This document shows, in pieces, positions 18,310 through 27,579 of a stretch of DNA of 64,000 nt. The notes under the pieces are model-generated. The model ran no database searches. It was given only the letters and a program-made list of their open reading frames with translations, and was not told the origin of the DNA. The stretch is from an uncultured Alphaproteobacteria bacterium (GTDB lineage: Bacteria; Pseudomonadota; Alphaproteobacteria; HIMB59; GCA-002718135). The stretch covers positions 1 through 64,000 of the forward strand of contig CACIBE010000007.1 of assembly GCA_902584805.1 (NCBI GenBank), in the 5' to 3' direction. Made by a program: the position numbers and the translations under genes. Position 1 is the stretch's first letter; each line of letters starts with the position of its first letter.

Positions 18310-19314
18310 ATGAAAAAACTATTATCTATCTTTGCGGTTGTAGCATTTGCTTTTTCAGCACATGCTGGAACTCTTGATGATGTTAAAAATAGAGGTTTTC
18401 TAAAATGTGGAGTAACAACTGGTCTTGCTGGTTTTGCTGCTCCAGATGATAGCGGTGAATGGGCTGGTCTAGATGCTGATATGTGTCGTGCAGTTGCTGT
18501 AGCTGTTTTTGGAGACCGTTCAAAAGTAGAATTTATTACTACTACAGGTAAATCTCGTTTCCCAACATTAGCTTCAGGTGAAGTTGATATGTTAGCGAGA
18601 AATACAACTTGGACAATTAGCCGTGATGTTAATCTTGGTTTTGAGTTTGTAGGTGTAAACTTCTACGACGGACAAGGTTTCATGGTTCCATCTGCTCTTG
18701 GTGTATCAAGTGCAACTGAGCTTGATGGTGCTACTGTATGTATCCAAACTGGTACTACTACAGAGTTAAACCTTGCTGACTTCTTTAGATTAAATGGAAT
18801 TAGCTACGAAGCACTTCCAATTGAAACTAATGATGAAGGTAAAGAAAACTTATTTGCTGGAAGATGTGACGTATACACAACTGACGCTTCAGGTCTTTCT
18901 TCAACAAGAGCTGCTGCTTCTAATCCAGATAAATGGGTTGTATTACCAGAAATTATTTCAAAAGAACCACTTGGTCCACTTGTAAGACATGGTGATCACC
19001 AGTGGGGTGACGTAGTTCGTTGGTCTTTAAATGCAATGATTATTGCTGAAGAACTAGGTATTACATCTGAAAACGTTGATGCTCAAACGAGCTCTAATGT
19101 TCCTGAAGTACTAAGACTTCTTGGTGTTGAAGGTAACTACGGAGAAATGCTTGAGCTAAGTAATGATTGGGCTTACCAAATTATCAAACAAATTGGTAAC
19201 TACTCTGAATCTTACGAAGCAAACGTAGGTCCAGACACACCTCTAGAAATTGCAAGAGGTTTAAATGCTCTATGGACTCAAGGTGGTATTTTATACGCAC
19301 CTCCATTCAGATAA
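18310..19314 (+). CDS. aapJ: General L-amino acid ABC transporter substrate-binding protein
   Basis: GTLDDVKNRGFLKCGVTTGLAGFAAPDDSGEWAGLDADMCRAVA. Confidence 0.95.
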   Translation: MKKLLSIFAVVAFAFSAHAGTLDDVKNRGFLKCGVTTGLAGFAAPDDSGEWAGLDADMCRAVAVAVFGDRSKVEFITTTGKSRFPTLASGEVDMLARNTTWTISRDVNLGFEFVGVNFYDGQGFMVPSALGVSSATELDGATVCIQTGTTTELNLADFFRLNGISYEALPIETNDEGKENLFAGRCDVYTTDASGLSSTRAAASNPDKWVVLPEIISKEPLGPLVRHGDHQWGDVVRWSLNAMIIAEELGITSENVDAQTSSNVPEVLRLLGVEGNYGEMLELSNDWAYQIIKQIGNYSESYEANVGPDTPLEIARGLNALWTQGGILYAPPFR

Positions 19315-19333
19315 ATCTTAATTAAATTTAAAA

Positions 19334-19362
19334 CGGGGGGTTTTAAACCCCCCATTTTTTTT
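19334..19362 (+). terminator. Intrinsic terminator/attenuator between aapJ and aapQ
   Basis: GGGGGGTT-TTA-AACCCCCC followed by ATTTTTTTT. Confidence 0.85.
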
Positions 19363-20539
19363 GTATATACTGGCGATGCGATCTAATTTAGGTTTCTTTT
19401 CTGATGAAAAATTTAGATCCATTTTTTTTCAGACTTTAGTTGTAGGTTTGTTTGCCTTGGGTTTATTCTTTGTAATAAGCACAACCTCTTACAACTTAGA
19501 AAAAAGAAATATCGCAACTGGTTGGAGTTTTCTTCAAAATCCAGCTGGCTTTGATATAAGTTTTTCACCCTTCTTGGAATTTAAATCAACAGATACACAT
19601 TTAAAAGTTTATTTTGTTGGAGTCTTAAATACTCTTTTGGTATCAATTACAGGTTGTATAGCAGCTACCATTTTAGGTTTTATATTGGGAATAGTAAGAC
19701 TATCTTCAAATTGGTTATTAAGTCGACTAGTTTATATTTACGTTGAATTTTCAAGAAATGTACCCTTACTTCTTCAAATAATTTTATGGTATAGTATTTT
19801 AATTCAACTTCCTCGTGTTAAGCAATCACTTCAAGTTCTTGATGTATTTTATATTTCAAACAGAGGATTGTATTCTCCAAGACCAATATTTGAAAGTGGA
19901 TTTTCATACGTATTAATTGCAATTGTATTGGCTTTAATTTCAAGTTTCTTAATAAATAGATGGGCAAAAAAAAGACAAGATAAGACAGGTCAACAATTCC
20001 CAGTATTCTCAAGTTCAATCGGATTAATATTCATTGTTCCATTAATTTTATTTTTTATTCTTGGTTCACCTTTGTCTTTTGAGCATCCAGAATTAAAAGG
20101 TTTTAACTTTAAAGGTGGTCTAGTTATTAGACCTGAATTTATAGCAATGTTTTTAGCTTTATCAATTTACACTGCAGCCTTCATTTCTGAAATTGTTAGA
20201 GCGGGTATAATGTCTGTTTCAAAAGGACAAAGAGAGGCTTCAGCTGCTATAGGCTTAAAACAAACATGGATAATGAGACTAATCATTATTCCACAAGCTC
20301 TCAGAGTGATTGTCCCTCCACTAACAAGTCAGTATCTAAACTTAACTAAAAATTCTTCTTTAGGAATTGCTGTCGGATATGCTGACCTTGTTCACGGTTT
20401 TGGAGGAATAAGTTTAAATCAAACTGGTCAAGCTATTGAATGTATGGCTATTGTTATGGCAACTTATTTGTCAATTAGTCTGACAATATCTTTCTTTATG
20501 AACATTTATAATAGAAGTATACAATTTAAGGAAAAGTAA
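19361..20539 (+). CDS. aapQ: General L-amino acid ABC transporter permease
   Basis: HisM-type permease, long AapQ form; likely true start ATG 19376. Confidence 0.93.
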   Translation: MYILAMRSNLGFFSDEKFRSIFFQTLVVGLFALGLFFVISTTSYNLEKRNIATGWSFLQNPAGFDISFSPFLEFKSTDTHLKVYFVGVLNTLLVSITGCIAATILGFILGIVRLSSNWLLSRLVYIYVEFSRNVPLLLQIILWYSILIQLPRVKQSLQVLDVFYISNRGLYSPRPIFESGFSYVLIAIVLALISSFLINRWAKKRQDKTGQQFPVFSSSIGLIFIVPLILFFILGSPLSFEHPELKGFNFKGGLVIRPEFIAMFLALSIYTAAFISEIVRAGIMSVSKGQREASAAIGLKQTWIMRLIIIPQALRVIVPPLTSQYLNLTKNSSLGIAVGYADLVHGFGGISLNQTGQAIECMAIVMATYLSISLTISFFMNIYNRSIQFKEK

Positions 20540-21672
20540 TGAATGAATTGAATGAAGTTAGAAAACCACCAGTAGCAACAACAGGTATTATTGGTTGGTT
20601 ACGAATTAATTTATTCTTTAATTGGACAAACTCATTAATAACTTTATTTGTTATTTATTGTTTGTATCAGTTTATTCCTTGGATTTTAGATTGGACAATA
20701 TTTTCAGCTGACTTTAAATATAATTATCTTGGTGAACAAATTACTAACCAAGAAATGTGTTCACGAAATTTAGATCCTGAAAATGGTGGAGCTTGTTGGG
20801 CCGTTATATATGTAAGGTTTTATCAATTTATTTATGGATTTTATCCAAAGGTTGAAGTTTGGAGAGTTAATTTAGCGTATGTTATGCTAGCATTTGCGCT
20901 ACTACCTCTTTTGTATGCAAAACTTCCATATAGAAAGTACTTTTTATATTTTACATACATTTTTCCTGTTATTGCTTATTTTTTACTTAATGGTGGGTTG
21001 GGGTTTACTGAAGTCTCTACTAACAAATGGGGCGGTCTTCTAGTAACACTCGTCCTAGGCTGTACTGGAATTGCATTAGCTTTTCCTATTGGAATTATGT
21101 TGGCTTTAGGCCGAAGATCTAAATTACCAGTTATAAGTATGATGTGTACATTGTTTATTGAGTTTATTAGAGGTGTTCCTCTTATAACTTTATTATTCTT
21201 TGGAATGGTAATGCTTCCTCTTTTTTTACCAGAAGGAATAGATATGGACGGTTTAGTAAGAGTTCTTGTTGCAGTTACTTTATTTCAATCCGCTTATATG
21301 GCAGAGGTTATAAGAGGAGGACTACAGGCAATACCTCCTGGTCAATATGAGGCTGCTAAATCACTTGGGATGTCTTATTGGAGAATGAATTTATTAATAA
21401 TACTTCCTCAAGCTATTAGAATTTCCATACCACCAATTGTCAACACATCTATAGGTTTATTTAAGGATACTACTTTAGTTATTATTGTAGGAATATTGGA
21501 TTTATTAGGAATTGGAAGAGGTACTTTAGCGGATACCAATTGGCTAGGTTTATCTTATGAAATTTACTTTTTTGTAAGTTTGGTATTTTTTATATTCACA
21601 TTTGGAATGTCTAGATACAGTTTGTATTTGGAAAAGAAATTAAAAACAGGTATTAATATGGGGGCTGATTAA
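20539..21672 (+). CDS. aapM: General L-amino acid ABC transporter permease
   Basis: [51 protein letters not shown]. Confidence 0.94.
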   Translation: MNELNEVRKPPVATTGIIGWLRINLFFNWTNSLITLFVIYCLYQFIPWILDWTIFSADFKYNYLGEQITNQEMCSRNLDPENGGACWAVIYVRFYQFIYGFYPKVEVWRVNLAYVMLAFALLPLLYAKLPYRKYFLYFTYIFPVIAYFLLNGGLGFTEVSTNKWGGLLVTLVLGCTGIALAFPIGIMLALGRRSKLPVISMMCTLFIEFIRGVPLITLLFFGMVMLPLFLPEGIDMDGLVRVLVAVTLFQSAYMAEVIRGGLQAIPPGQYEAAKSLGMSYWRMNLLIILPQAIRISIPPIVNTSIGLFKDTTLVIIVGILDLLGIGRGTLADTNWLGLSYEIYFFVSLVFFIFTFGMSRYSLYLEKKLKTGINMGAD

Positions 21673-21673
21673 A

Positions 21674-22417
21674 ATGAGTGAAGAATCTATAATTTCATTA
21701 AAAAATGTTAACAAGTGGTTTGGAGATTTTCATGTATTACAAGATGTAAATCTTGAAGTTAAGAAGAAAGAAAGAATTGTAGTTTGTGGCCCTTCTGGTT
21801 CTGGTAAATCTACAATGATCAGATGTATTAATAGATTGGAAGAGCACCAAGAAGGCTCAATTGTTGTTGATGGAATTGAGTTAACAGGAAATTTAAAAAA
21901 TATTGATAATGTTAGAAAAGAAGTTGGAATGGTATTTCAGCAATTTAATTTATTCCCCCATTTATCCGTAAAAGAAAATATAACTTTGGCTCCAATTTGG
22001 GTAAAAAAAATGCCTAAAGCTGAAGCTGAAGAGCTTGCAATGAGGCAGTTAGAAATAGTAAAAATTCCTGAACAGGCCAACAAGTACCCTGGTCAATTAT
22101 CTGGTGGTCAACAACAAAGAGTTGCTATTGCTAGATCTCTTGCAATGAATCCTAATATTATGCTTTTTGATGAACCAACTTCAGCTCTAGATCCTGAAAT
22201 GATTAAAGAAGTTTTAGATGTTATGGTCGACTTAGCAAATGGAGGAATGACTATGATTGTTGTTACACATGAAATGGGTTTTGCTAAAACAGTTGCCGAT
22301 AGAATGGTATTTATGGATGAAGGAAAAATTGTTGAGGAGGCTAGCCCAGATAAGTTTTTTAATAATCCAGAGAGTGATCGTACAAAATTATTTTTAAGTC
22401 AAATTCTTCATCAGTAA
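21674..22417 (+). CDS. aapP: General L-amino acid ABC transporter ATP-binding protein
   Basis: Walker [26 protein letters not shown], Walker B. Confidence 0.95.
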   Translation: MSEESIISLKNVNKWFGDFHVLQDVNLEVKKKERIVVCGPSGSGKSTMIRCINRLEEHQEGSIVVDGIELTGNLKNIDNVRKEVGMVFQQFNLFPHLSVKENITLAPIWVKKMPKAEAEELAMRQLEIVKIPEQANKYPGQLSGGQQQRVAIARSLAMNPNIMLFDEPTSALDPEMIKEVLDVMVDLANGGMTMIVVTHEMGFAKTVADRMVFMDEGKIVEEASPDKFFNNPESDRTKLFLSQILHQ

Positions 22418-22418
22418 T

Positions 22419-23120
22419 TTAAGAAGATAACAATAAATTAACTCTTCTATTCATTTTGCCTTTATTTTCTATTTTACCGATTTTAATTTTACCAATCTCA
22501 TTAGTTGATTTCACGTGTGTGCCACCACATGGTTGTAAATCAACATCACCAATCCTAATCAATCTTATTTTACCATCTACTTGAGGAGGTTTTACTGACA
22601 TGGTTCTGACAAGTTCAGGTTTTTCTTCCAATATACTACTTTCAATTATTTCACTGGTAACGGTATGATTATCTTCAACCAACAAATTTATTTTTTCTTC
22701 TAATTCTTCTTTATTTATTTTTTTATCTGGATCATTAAAATCTAATCGACTTTTTTCATAACCAATTTGACCACCAGTTACTCCTAAAGGGACTATAGAA
22801 CACAACAAGTGCAGTGCAGTATGCATTCTCATATGCTTGTATCGTAAATCCCAATTTATTTTTCCAATTATGTCAGCATTTTCTTCAAGATCTTTGAGAT
22901 CATCTACAATATTTATTATTTTATTATTTTCTTTAATAGTATCTAAAACTTGTATTTTTGTACTTTCAGCTTCTATTGCACCTGTGTCCCCAGGTTGACC
23001 ACCACTTTTTGCATAAAATGCTGTCTTATCTAGCTCAATACGATTTCCTTCTTTCTCAATACTTATAATCCGTGCTTTAAATTCTTTAAGGTATGCATCA
23101 TCTTCGAATAATTTTGTCAT
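22419..23120 (-). CDS. Alanyl-tRNA editing protein (AlaX family)
   Basis: FYAKSGGQPGDTG, HTALHLL, QPCGGTHVKSTNEIG. Confidence 0.88.
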   Translation of the reverse strand: MTKLFEDDAYLKEFKARIISIEKEGNRIELDKTAFYAKSGGQPGDTGAIEAESTKIQVLDTIKENNKIINIVDDLKDLEENADIIGKINWDLRYKHMRMHTALHLLCSIVPLGVTGGQIGYEKSRLDFNDPDKKINKEELEEKINLLVEDNHTVTSEIIESSILEEKPELVRTMSVKPPQVDGKIRLIRIGDVDLQPCGGTHVKSTNEIGKIKIGKIENKGKMNRRVNLLLSS

Positions 23121-23182
23121 AGCGTTTTTTAACAGTATTTTAAAAATATTATATTGACTTTTTTCTCATTCTGAATAAATTA

Positions 23183-23197
23183 GAACAAAAATAGAAC
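23183..23197. promoter_or_regulatory. Alphaproteobacterial LexA (SOS) box
   Basis: GAAC-AAAAATA-GAAC = GAAC-N7-GAAC, reverse complement of the alphaproteobacterial LexA consensus GTTC-N7-GTTC; 62 nt before umuD. Confidence 0.8.
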
Positions 23198-23259
23198 AAA
23201 TAATTTTATAAATAATATAATTATTATTTATCAATTATTTAAATATTTTTTCTAATATT

Positions 23260-23697
23260 ATGTCTAAAAAAATAGAAAACTTAATATTTAAAGCTGAATC
23301 CAAAGGAGATCAAATAACACCTTATTTTCTTGATACAGTATCTGCAGGTTTTCCATCTCCGGCTACTGATTATATGGAAAACAAACTTGATCTTAATGAA
23401 TATTTGGTTCAGCATCCAACAGCAACCTATATCGTTAAAGCTAATGGCCCTTCTATGACCGATGCAGGCATATTATCAGGTGATTTACTTATTGTTGATA
23501 GAAGTATTACACCTCGTAACGACAATATTGTTATAGCCTCTATCTTTGGTGATCTAACAGTTAAAAAACTGAAAAAGAAAGATCAGTCACTATTTTTAAT
23601 TTCTGCCAATAGTGAGTATCCCAGTATTCAAGTTAAAGAAGAAATGGAGTGTTTTATATGGGGGGTAGTGACATATGTCATACACAAAACTACTTAG
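23260..23697 (+). CDS. umuD: SOS error-prone repair protein UmuD
   Basis: SAGFPSP cleavage region, GPSMTDAGILSGDLLIVDR. Confidence 0.93.
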   Translation: MSKKIENLIFKAESKGDQITPYFLDTVSAGFPSPATDYMENKLDLNEYLVQHPTATYIVKANGPSMTDAGILSGDLLIVDRSITPRNDNIVIASIFGDLTVKKLKKKDQSLFLISANSEYPSIQVKEEMECFIWGVVTYVIHKTT

Positions 23698-24979
23698 TAG
23701 AAATCATAACTCAGTAAATCAATCTATAGCATTAATAGACTGTAACAATTTTTATGCATCATGTGAAAGAATATTTAACCCAAAACTTATAGGAAAACCA
23801 ATTGTTGTACTTTCAAATAATGATGGTTGTATTATTGCACGATCAAAAGAAGCAAAAAAATTAGGGATAAAAATGGGTGAACCTTATTTTAAAGCAAAAA
23901 ATATTATTAAAAAAAATGATGTTAAAGTTTTTTCATCTAATTATTCTTTGTATGGCGATATTTCTCAGAGAGTAATGGAGACTTTATCAAGTTTCTCTTC
24001 AGAGGTAGAAATCTACTCTATAGATGAAGCATTTCTTGGTTTAAATGGTTTTGAGAACTATGAGCTAAACACTTATTGCAGACATATTAGGCAAACAATT
24101 AAGAAGTGGGTTGGGATCCCAGTTAGTATTGGAGTAGGCTCAACAAAAACACTATCAAAAATAGCTAATAATCTAGCAAAAAAACAACCAGACTATAAAG
24201 GTGTGTGTATACTAAAAAATAAAATAGAAATAAAAAAAGCATTAGAATTAACATCTATTGAAGAAGTATGGGGCATTGGAAGAAGATTATCTCTTTTCCT
24301 GAAAAAATATAATATTCATAATGCTTATCAATTTTCACAAATGGACAGAGGATGGATAAGAAAAAATATGGGTGTAGTGGGAGAGAAGACATACCTAGAA
24401 TTAAATAGTGTATCGTGTTTAGATCTTGATTTGGTTCCAAGTGATAAACAAAGTTGTTGTGTTTCAAGATCATTTAGTCAGCCAATAGAAAAATTATTTG
24501 ATTTGGAGGAATCAATATCAACTTATGGATCAAGAGTATCAGAGAAGATAAGGGAAGAGGGGTTAGTCGCTGAGTCGATGAGTATTTTTGTTTTGACAAA
24601 TCATTTTAATAGAAGAGAGAAACAATATTCAAATTCAATAAAACTACACTTACCTTTCCCAACAAATAATAGCATAAAAATTGTTAAAAGAGCTCTTGAA
24701 GGAATTAGAAAAATATACCGACCAGGATTTCGTTATAAAAAAGCTGGAATTATATTATGCGGTCTTAGCAGGCACAATGTAACTAGAGGATTGCTTGATT
24801 ATGACCGTGATACATCAGATAGAATAATGAATACTATTGATAATATTAATTCTAGATATGGAAGTTCAACGTTAAAGATAGCTTCTGAAGGTATAGAAAA
24901 AATATGGAAGATGAAAAGAGAAAACGTATCCCCGTGTTACACAACACGTTTTGAAGAATTGGTGGAAGTTAGGGCTTAG
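23675..24979 (+). CDS. umuC: Y-family DNA polymerase V subunit UmuC
   Basis: ALIDCNNFYASCERIFNPKLIGKPIVVLSNNDGCIIARS; EIYSIDEAFLGL. Confidence 0.95.
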   Translation: MSYTKLLSRNHNSVNQSIALIDCNNFYASCERIFNPKLIGKPIVVLSNNDGCIIARSKEAKKLGIKMGEPYFKAKNIIKKNDVKVFSSNYSLYGDISQRVMETLSSFSSEVEIYSIDEAFLGLNGFENYELNTYCRHIRQTIKKWVGIPVSIGVGSTKTLSKIANNLAKKQPDYKGVCILKNKIEIKKALELTSIEEVWGIGRRLSLFLKKYNIHNAYQFSQMDRGWIRKNMGVVGEKTYLELNSVSCLDLDLVPSDKQSCCVSRSFSQPIEKLFDLEESISTYGSRVSEKIREEGLVAESMSIFVLTNHFNRREKQYSNSIKLHLPFPTNNSIKIVKRALEGIRKIYRPGFRYKKAGIILCGLSRHNVTRGLLDYDRDTSDRIMNTIDNINSRYGSSTLKIASEGIEKIWKMKRENVSPCYTTRFEELVEVRA

Positions 24980-24985
24980 ATAAAA

Positions 24986-25060
24986 TGGCTCCCCGGGCCG
25001 GGCTCGAACCAGCGACCGATCGGTTAACAGCCGATTGCTCTACCACTGAGCTACCGAGGA
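24986..25060 (-). tRNA. tRNA-Asn (anticodon GTT), CCA encoded
   Basis: Reverse complement TCCTCGGTAGCTCAGTGGTAGAGCAATCGGCTGTTAACCGATCGGTCGCTGGTTCGAGCCCGGCCCGGGGAGCCA. Confidence 0.95.
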
Positions 25061-25107
25061 ACACAATTTTGTTGATAATAAAAAAAAATTAAAAAACAAG
25101 AAAAATT

Positions 25108-25181
25108 TGGAGGCTCGGAGCGGAATCGAACCGCTGTGCAAGGCTTTGCAGGCCCCTACATCACCACTCTGCCACCGAGCC
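25108..25181 (-). tRNA. tRNA-Cys (anticodon GCA), CCA encoded
   Basis: Reverse complement GGCTCGGTGGCAGAGTGG...GGCCTGCAAAGCC...CGGTTCGATTCCG...CCGAGCCTCCA; U73 discriminator. Confidence 0.95.
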
Positions 25182-25305
25182 TAAAAAAAATGACAATTAT
25201 CACTATATTATTTCTAGTCAATTAATGAAAAAAAATTCTAAAGATTAATAATATAATTTAAATAATTGATTATATAGTATGTTTATATAAAGCATCCTTT
25301 AAGAA

Positions 25306-25965
25306 ATGAGTGAAACATTTGAAATTGCAAGAAAAAATATGGTTGTTAATCAGTTAAGACCAAACAAAATTAATGAAGAAAATATCTTACAAATATTTGA
25401 AAATACTCCTAAAGAAAATTATTTGGATGTCGGTTTAGGTAAGAATTGTTATTTAGATAATAATTTAGATATAACTGATAAAAGAGGATATCTTAAAAAT
25501 TTACACCTAGCCCAAATTATAAAATATTCGAAAATATCACCTAATGATAAAGTAATGCATATTGGTGGTTTAACGGGCTACTTTTCTGTACTTATTAGCT
25601 CACTATGTGAAGAACTTCATGTTATAGAAGAAAATAGACAACTATTTAAATTATTAGAAAATAATATTAAGAATACTGATAATACTAATATTAGTTTATT
25701 TAATCATAATTTGTTAGACGGATTAGCTGATAAAGCTCCATTTAATTTAATTATTATTGACGGACCTATATTTAATATAACTGATAATTTAAAAAAGCAA
25801 TTAGTAATGAATGGTGGTAGGTTAATATATATTAAAAAAATAAATGAAAATTTAGGCAAAGCATATAAAGTGATAAGAAATGAAGATTTGTATTCATCTG
25901 AGTATTTATTTGATGTAATGAGTAGTTATCAAATTCAAGAACAAGAAGAGGGTTTTAAATTTTAA
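25306..25965 (+). CDS. Protein-L-isoaspartate O-methyltransferase-like protein (upstream of tolC)
   Basis: MVVNQLRPN, NYLDVGLG, VMHIGGLTGYFSVLIS; conserved alphaproteobacterial position. Confidence 0.8.
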   Translation: MSETFEIARKNMVVNQLRPNKINEENILQIFENTPKENYLDVGLGKNCYLDNNLDITDKRGYLKNLHLAQIIKYSKISPNDKVMHIGGLTGYFSVLISSLCEELHVIEENRQLFKLLENNIKNTDNTNISLFNHNLLDGLADKAPFNLIIIDGPIFNITDNLKKQLVMNGGRLIYIKKINENLGKAYKVIRNEDLYSSEYLFDVMSSYQIQEQEEGFKF

Positions 25966-27252
25966 ATGAGATTATTTATATTACTATTATTACTTATTTA
26001 TTCTAAATTTTTATTCGCATTATCAATAGATGATTCTGTAAAAAGTACGATTGCTAATAATTTGAAGGTAAAAATTGCTTTTGAAAAACTGAATGAAAGC
26101 AAAGAAACTATTGAAGTAGCTATAGGAAAAAAACTTCCAACAGTTACTGGTACAATTTCTGGTACGTATAGTAATAGTGATACAACATCAGCAGCTGGCG
26201 TATCAACAACACCAGAAACTTTTACAGATAAGTATAAAATTAGCATTACTCAAAATTTGTACGATGGTGGAGAAAAAAATTTAGAAATTGAAAGATCAAA
26301 AATTATTTATGAAAATGCAGTAATAAATTTTTACAAAACAGTTCAAGATCTATCTTTAACAGCAGTAGAAGGTTATTTGACAGTCATAAATTATGAAAAA
26401 TCATTAGAGGCTTCTGAAAAAAATTTTGATTCTGTTTCAAGATTTTTAGAAGAAGTAAAATTAAAATATGAATTAGGATCAGCAACCATAACTGAACTGA
26501 AAAATGCTGAGAGTGCGTTTTCAATTGCTGAAACAAATCTTTTTTCAGCTGAACAAAACTACAAAGTTAGTTTAAAAACATTTAAGTCAATTGTTGGTAA
26601 AGAAGCTATTAATTTAGAAGATTATGTAAATGTAGAAGATAATTTAAATTTTGATAACATACTTTCTGAAGTTTATAAAAATAATTTTAATATTTTAATT
26701 GCTCAAAATAATATTAAAATTAAAGAACTTGATCTCTCAAAAGAAAAAGGTTCTAATAGACCTACCCTAGATATAACAGCTTCCACTGAGTATTCGGATG
26801 GTTCAGGAATAGATGCAGGAAGTGAAAATACCAATGCAACAATAGGGTTAACTTTAACAATTCCTATTTTTCAGCAAAACATTGACAAATCAGACATTAG
26901 AAAAATAAATTCTCAAATTTTACAAACTGAAATTGAGTTAGAGGATCTTAAAGAAAGTTTAAATATTGAGGTATCAAACTATTATAAAAACTATTTAGTT
27001 AGTAAATCAAATTTAAATACATCTTTGTTAACTATAGAGTATGCAAATACTCTTCTAGAAAGTACTCAAGAGGAATACAACCTTGGGACAAAATCTATCA
27101 CTGATCTAATAGAAGCAGAAACTAATCTTTTAAACGTAAATGTTGAATATTTTAATGCAAATAAAAACTATCTGATTAATTATTTTAATTTACTAGCTTT
27201 AGATGGTTCACTGATTAAATTATTTGAGGAGTATCTTCCTGGATATAATTAG
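25966..27252 (+). CDS. tolC: TolC family outer membrane efflux protein
   Basis: Signal peptide, YKISITQNLYDGGEKNLEIE, duplicated coiled-coil repeats. Confidence 0.9.
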   Translation: MRLFILLLLLIYSKFLFALSIDDSVKSTIANNLKVKIAFEKLNESKETIEVAIGKKLPTVTGTISGTYSNSDTTSAAGVSTTPETFTDKYKISITQNLYDGGEKNLEIERSKIIYENAVINFYKTVQDLSLTAVEGYLTVINYEKSLEASEKNFDSVSRFLEEVKLKYELGSATITELKNAESAFSIAETNLFSAEQNYKVSLKTFKSIVGKEAINLEDYVNVEDNLNFDNILSEVYKNNFNILIAQNNIKIKELDLSKEKGSNRPTLDITASTEYSDGSGIDAGSENTNATIGLTLTIPIFQQNIDKSDIRKINSQILQTEIELEDLKESLNIEVSNYYKNYLVSKSNLNTSLLTIEYANTLLESTQEEYNLGTKSITDLIEAETNLLNVNVEYFNANKNYLINYFNLLALDGSLIKLFEEYLPGYN

Positions 27253-27289
27253 AGTTTTATTAATTTAATTAAACATTTATAATACCCAT

Positions 27290-27574
27290 ATGAATACAAA
27301 AAATTCTATCAATGAATCTCTTGAAGTCATACGAAGAGCACTTGAAGATGAAAAAAACAATTCAAATAAAGATTCTTCATCTAATATTTTAATACTTAAT
27401 CGAAAGGTTAACAGTGATGGTACAATAAAATTACTTCAAAAAGATGAAGAGATAAATAGTGAAATTAATGATATTATAGACCAAAAACTCTCCTATCTTG
27501 TAGAAAATAAAATTGAAAAAATACTTGATGAGAAAATCCCAAAATTAATAAAAAATTATTTCGATTCAAAATAG
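27290..27574 (+). CDS. DUF2497/PopZ-like protein (short)
   Basis: N-terminal SINESLEVIRRALEDE and C-terminal ENKIEKILDEKIPKLIKNYF resemble the PopZ ends; lies between tolC and valS. Confidence 0.65.
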   Translation: MNTKNSINESLEVIRRALEDEKNNSNKDSSSNILILNRKVNSDGTIKLLQKDEEINSEINDIIDQKLSYLVENKIEKILDEKIPKLIKNYFDSK

Positions 27575-27579
27575 TTACG

